From assembly GCA_003156695.1 (NCBI GenBank), contig PMHN01000381.1, positions 1,679 through 9,767 of the forward strand: a stretch of 8,089 nucleotides of DNA. The letters are read 5' to 3'. The first letter of the stretch is position 1. The number at the start of each line of letters is the position of its first letter. The notes under the pieces are model-generated. The model did not search any database. It saw nothing but the letters and a program-made list of their open reading frames with translations, and was not told the DNA's origin. This document shows, in pieces, positions 5,889 to 8,089 of the stretch. Source of the stretch: Gammaproteobacteria bacterium. Its GTDB lineage: Bacteria > Pseudomonadota > Gammaproteobacteria > Steroidobacterales > Steroidobacteraceae. The position numbers and the translations under genes are program-made.

Positions 5889-6152
5889 ATGAAGAAATTT
5901 CTTACCCCGATGATCTTCGCTGCCCTAATGCTAACGGGCACGCAGGCCTTTGCGGACGAGCCACTGAAAACAGACACCACCACCGGTAATCACAAGCTCA
6001 TGATGAAACAGTGCATGGCCAAACATAAGGCGCAGGACAGCAGCATGTCGAAAGATGACATGAAGTCAGCGTGCAGGGCAGAAATAAAGATGAATTCTGA
6101 GCACATGGATAACAATAATAGCCACGCGGATAGCACGCCCCCAAAGCCGTAG
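5889..6152 (+). CDS. small secreted protein, Met/His/Cys-rich, unknown function
   Basis: An 87-residue protein with a clear Sec signal peptide: MKK, a hydrophobic core (FLTPMIFAALMLTG) and an Ala-Phe-Ala cleavage site after residue 22. The predicted mature part has 65 residues, strongly polar and charged. It has two cysteines 19 residues apart (Cys42 and Cys62), seven methionines and four histidines, clustered in HKLMMKQCMAKHK (35-47). It probably sits in the periplasm, where the two cysteines could form a disulfide. I recognise no named family, although small exported proteins with a Cys-x-x-Lys...Lys-x-x-Cys pattern of this kind are common in proteobacteria. The start is set by GGAG at 5877-5880, 8 nt upstream, and by the signal peptide. 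Its codons are less GC-rich (many AAA, AAT, ACA) than those of the neighbours, which may mean transfer or just amino-acid content. Confidence 0.75.
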   Translation: MKKFLTPMIFAALMLTGTQAFADEPLKTDTTTGNHKLMMKQCMAKHKAQDSSMSKDDMKSACRAEIKMNSEHMDNNNSHADSTPPKP

Positions 6153-6186
6153 GCAATTCCTTCGGACTATCTGTGGTTTGAGTACC

Positions 6187-6213
6187 GTACCTCCGTCATC
6201 GGGACGGAGGTAC
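6187..6213. terminator. perfect 11-bp hairpin between convergent genes
   Basis: GTACCTCCGTC (6187-6197) and GACGGAGGTAC (6203-6213) pair perfectly around a 5-nt loop (ATCGG). It lies between the end of the secreted-protein gene (6152) and the end of the leftward DUF1275 gene (6271), where a bidirectional terminator is expected. The long T-tract of a strong intrinsic terminator is missing on both sides, so the function is inferred from position and stem quality. Confidence 0.55.
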
Positions 6214-6270
6214 CACCCCGATGCCCCTTTGAGATCACGCCGGCCGCGGTGGTCAACTATGTCGTCGTTA

Positions 6271-6993
6271 TTACAGCTCAGCCCGCCGCAGCAGCAGGCC
6301 GCCGATGACGGCGATTGGCAGCAACAGACACCAGAATCCGGCCATCCCGTACAGTAACGCCCCACCGACAGCCCCTGCGCCAAAGCCAAGCACCGGCGGG
6401 CCGAACTTGGCGAGCCGCACCCGCGCGCTGGTGCGAGCCTCGCCGCCCGTGGAGGCGTAGTCCACGCAATCCATCACGACCTGCGTCACGTTGCCGGTCA
6501 TGACAGTCGTCGGCGATAAGACCGCGAACACGGTGCGCGATGCTGTGTTCTGTACGCCCATCGCGACGACCGCCAGCATCCCCGCGAGTATCGCCAGGGG
6601 TGCATCGGCGTCGACAAGAGGCCGCGCCGCAACACCTGCGGCGAGGAAAAGCCCCAGGAACACCAGTTCCATGAAGAGCAGGTGGCGCTCGGCCCGATGC
6701 GTTCCAGCCACGCGCAGGACATAAAGCCGGGTGCTGGCGACCGCGAGAATGAATACCGGCAGCGCGAGCAGTTTGGCCACGACGCCTGCGTGGGGCTGGA
6801 CGAGCGAGGCTGCCAGCACCACGAAGTTACCGGTGACGTGCGCCGAGAACAGGAAGAACAATGCAACAAAGCCACAGGTATCAACAAAGCCGGCGACAAA
6901 GGCGAGTGCCACCGAAAGAACCGCCCCAGACCCGGGAGCCGCCCGGGATCGCAACACTTCCGTCGTCGGAGTCGTCCGCGGCTGTGCAACCAT
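6271..6993 (-). CDS. YoaK/DUF1275-family membrane protein
   Basis: A 240-residue integral membrane protein of the DUF1275 (YoaK) family, function unknown, suggested to be transporter-like. After about 24 polar N-terminal residues come roughly six hydrophobic segments. The family signatures are both present: AGFVDTCGFVALFFLFSAHVTGN (34-56) in the first half and its echo GVQNTASRTVFAVLSPTTVMTGNVTQ in the second, indicating an internal duplication. ATG 6993 is taken because it lies 13 nt after the stop of the upstream EamA gene and gives a normal length. No good ribosome site precedes it, which hints at translational coupling. An in-frame ATG at 7041 would overlap the EamA gene and add 16 residues unlike family members. 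It is probably transcribed with the EamA transporter. Confidence 0.87.
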   Translation of the reverse strand: MVAQPRTTPTTEVLRSRAAPGSGAVLSVALAFVAGFVDTCGFVALFFLFSAHVTGNFVVLAASLVQPHAGVVAKLLALPVFILAVASTRLYVLRVAGTHRAERHLLFMELVFLGLFLAAGVAARPLVDADAPLAILAGMLAVVAMGVQNTASRTVFAVLSPTTVMTGNVTQVVMDCVDYASTGGEARTSARVRLAKFGPPVLGFGAGAVGGALLYGMAGFWCLLLPIAVIGGLLLRRAEL

Positions 6994-7006
6994 TTGAGCT
7001 ACTGAA

Positions 7007-7927
7007 TCACCTGTCGCCCAACGCGTCAATAACGGGCACATCCGGGGTCTTGAGAATCAGGAAGACGCTCGCTATCACAAGGGCGGACGCCATGATCATT
7101 CGCATCGTAAGCACCTCCCCGGCTGCAAAGTAGCCCAGGGCGACAGCGACCAGGGGATTCACATAGGCGTGACTCGCGACCCGCGTCGCCGGCATGCGCG
7201 CCAGTAGCCAGGCGTACGCCGTGAAGCCGAGCAGCGAGCCGCCGACGATCAGGTACAACAGGGCCATCCCGGCGCGCAAAGAGATGTGCGGAAACGGCTG
7301 CAGTTCCCCGGTGACTTGCGACACTGCGAGCAGCACCGCACCGCCCAACATCATCTGCGCACCGGCAGCCAGGGGCAGCGACTCGGGCCGTGGCATGGAA
7401 CGCGTCAGCACCGCGCCCAAGGACCACGCCGCCCCTCCCGCCAGGATCACAAGGCAGGGAAGCACGGCAAGTGGCTGCTGGCCATTCTTAATCAACAGCC
7501 ACGCGACACCGCAAAATCCAAGCACCACTGCGGCCAGCATCCGCCAGCGAAACGGCTGCTGGCGGAAAATGAACACCTCGAACCCAATCGTCGTAATCGG
7601 CAGCGTCGCTTCGATCACCGAAGTCATTCCGGAGGGCACATATTGCTCCGCCCAGAAAAGCGCCCCATAGGTTGCGACAAACATGCACAGGGCGGTTACC
7701 GCGATGCTGCGCCACTGTGCAGCCGAGGGACTGGGCTGTCCGGACAGGCGCATGAACGCATACAGCAGCGCGCCGGCGGTAAAAAACCGCAGGCCGGCGG
7801 TGAAGAACGGCGGGATCTGCAGCACGGCTATCCGGATGGCCAGAAAGGTTGCGCCCCACAGGAAATAGATGGCGGCGAAGGCCAGCAGCACCCGCACATC
7901 GAAGCGCCGCTCGCGGACCCGGGGCAT
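7007..7927 (-). CDS. EamA/DMT-superfamily transporter (YedA-like)
   Basis: A 306-residue inner-membrane permease with ten predicted helices in two EamA repeats (about 13-142 and 153-292). Members of the drug/metabolite transporter group export amino acids, nucleobases or other small metabolites; the substrate cannot be told from sequence. Typical features are YFLWGATFLAIRIA in helix 1 (21-34), the PPFFTAGLRFFTAGALL block in helix 2, EQYVPSGMTSVIEATLPI around helix 4, and in the second repeat AAWSLGAVLTRS and YVNPLVAVALGYFAAGEVLT. The overall pattern is closest to YedA-like proteins. Start ATG 7927 fits the family and has only a weak GGA upstream. It is first in a minus-strand pair with the DUF1275 gene and faces a divergent CGNR-type regulator across a short palindromic promoter region, so control by that neighbour is plausible. 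Confidence 0.92.
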   Translation of the reverse strand: MPRVRERRFDVRVLLAFAAIYFLWGATFLAIRIAVLQIPPFFTAGLRFFTAGALLYAFMRLSGQPSPSAAQWRSIAVTALCMFVATYGALFWAEQYVPSGMTSVIEATLPITTIGFEVFIFRQQPFRWRMLAAVVLGFCGVAWLLIKNGQQPLAVLPCLVILAGGAAWSLGAVLTRSMPRPESLPLAAGAQMMLGGAVLLAVSQVTGELQPFPHISLRAGMALLYLIVGGSLLGFTAYAWLLARMPATRVASHAYVNPLVAVALGYFAAGEVLTMRMIMASALVIASVFLILKTPDVPVIDALGDR

Positions 7928-7953
7928 ATTCCATGTAACCTGTGCTACGTTTA

Positions 7954-7982
7954 TAGACGGTTAGTCTAGACACGCTTATACT
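7954..7982 (+). promoter_or_regulatory. sigma70-like promoter for the CGNR-type gene
   Basis: TAGACG at 7954-7959 (4 of 6 to TTGACA), a 17-bp spacer, and TATACT at 7977-7982 (5 of 6 to TATAAT). Transcription would begin near 7989, about 30 nt before ATG 8018. The whole promoter lies in the palindrome, so a bound repressor would block it. Confidence 0.5.
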
Positions 7983-7992
7983 AACCTGTAAA
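7963..7992 (-). promoter_or_regulatory. possible promoter for the EamA-DUF1275 pair
   Basis: Read leftward, TTTACA (7992-7987, 5 of 6) is followed after 18 bp by TAGACT (7968-7963, 4 of 6). It overlaps the rightward promoter and the palindrome. The -10 match is modest; TATAAA at 7955-7950 on the same strand is a better -10 but has no good -35. Confidence 0.3.
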
Positions 7993-8017
7993 GTGCTATT
8001 TAAAGGTTATCGCGCTC

Positions 8018-8089
8018 ATGGCAAAGACTAACGAGGGGCGGCCGTCTTTCGATCTGTGTGGAGGCCACCCGGCGCTCGATTTCGTCAAT
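8018..8089 (+). CDS. CGNR zinc-finger / ABATE-domain protein, N-terminal end (partial)
   Basis: The last 24 codons of the window open a gene at ATG 8018. After MAKTNEGRPS comes FDLCGGHPALDFVN, which matches the start of the ABATE domain (DUF1470), where a Gly-Gly-x-x-x-Leu-Asp-Phe-x-Asn block is strongly conserved. Full proteins of about 180-220 residues end in a CGNR zinc finger and are regarded as stress-linked transcription regulators. The zinc finger lies outside the window and cannot be confirmed. The gene diverges from the EamA transporter, with the palindromic operator candidate between them, so it may regulate both itself and the transporter pair. No strong ribosome site is seen just before ATG. 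Confidence 0.7.
   Translation, partial: MAKTNEGRPSFDLCGGHPALDFVN

Larger units (their letters stand above)
7936..8009. promoter_or_regulatory. nested palindromic operator candidate in divergent promoter region
   Basis: The core is GGTTAGTCTA (7959-7968), an 8-bp gap, then TATACTAACC (7977-7986); nine of ten positions are symmetric. An outer pair, TAACC at 7936-7940 and GGTTA at 8005-8009, is centred on the same point (7972.5). The four TAACC/GGTTA half-sites thus start at exact 23-bp steps (7936, 7959, 7982, 8005). The size and layout fit binding by one or two dimers of a repressor. The site overlaps promoter candidates in both directions. Confidence 0.6.

Noticed and set aside
7286..7969. 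227-codon plus-strand frame opposite the EamA gene
   Set aside because: Antisense shadow; the opposite strand encodes a full transporter with family motifs, and this translation is Gln/Arg/His-rich without structure.

Overview
The window looks like chromosomal DNA of a GC-rich proteobacterium, most likely a gamma- or betaproteobacterium. This rests on the GC-rich third codon positions, the DksA-type protein, the close fit of the RIO kinase to its proteobacterial relatives, and the IS3-type element. No ribosomal or other marker gene is present, so the lineage stays tentative. There are no tRNA or rRNA genes, no CRISPR array and no phage module.

Layout, left to right. Bases 1-110 are the last 35 codons of a VIT1/CCC1-type metal transporter, followed closely by a possible 44-codon ORF (122-256). 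Bases 257-592 are an AT-richer stretch without a recognisable gene. Bases 596-1577 are a 982-bp IS3-family element with good terminal inverted repeats and a 3-bp TAA target duplication. It carries an intact DDE transposase (orfB) but no orfA, so it appears to be an internally deleted derivative. It abuts a SnoaL-like/NTF2-fold gene (1658-2104), which is followed by a DksA/TraR-type protein that has lost its zinc ligands (2246-2626).

The middle holds a 14-TM DHA2-type drug exporter started from TTG (2853-4232). Its end overlaps that of a convergent hotdog thioesterase of the fluoroacetyl-CoA thioesterase type (4596-4201). A RIO-type kinase (4753-5604) diverges from the thioesterase. Next is a small secreted Met/His/Cys-rich protein (5889-6152), then a perfect hairpin (6187-6213).

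The right end has a probable minus-strand two-gene unit: an EamA-family transporter (7927-7007) followed 13 nt later by a YoaK/DUF1275 membrane protein (6993-6271). Divergent from it starts an ABATE/CGNR-type regulator (8018 onward, cut by the window edge). The roughly 90-bp gap between them holds overlapping divergent promoter candidates on a nested palindrome, the best regulatory signal in the window.

The genes do not form one pathway. The set (metal transport, drug efflux, DMT export, secreted small protein, DksA-like factor, CGNR regulator) resembles an accessory stress and transport neighbourhood with one IS insertion. I did not find a convincing new multi-gene system. The points most worth checking are the orfA-less IS at a gene's 5' end, the nested operator, the zinc-less DksA homologue and the Met/His-rich secreted protein.
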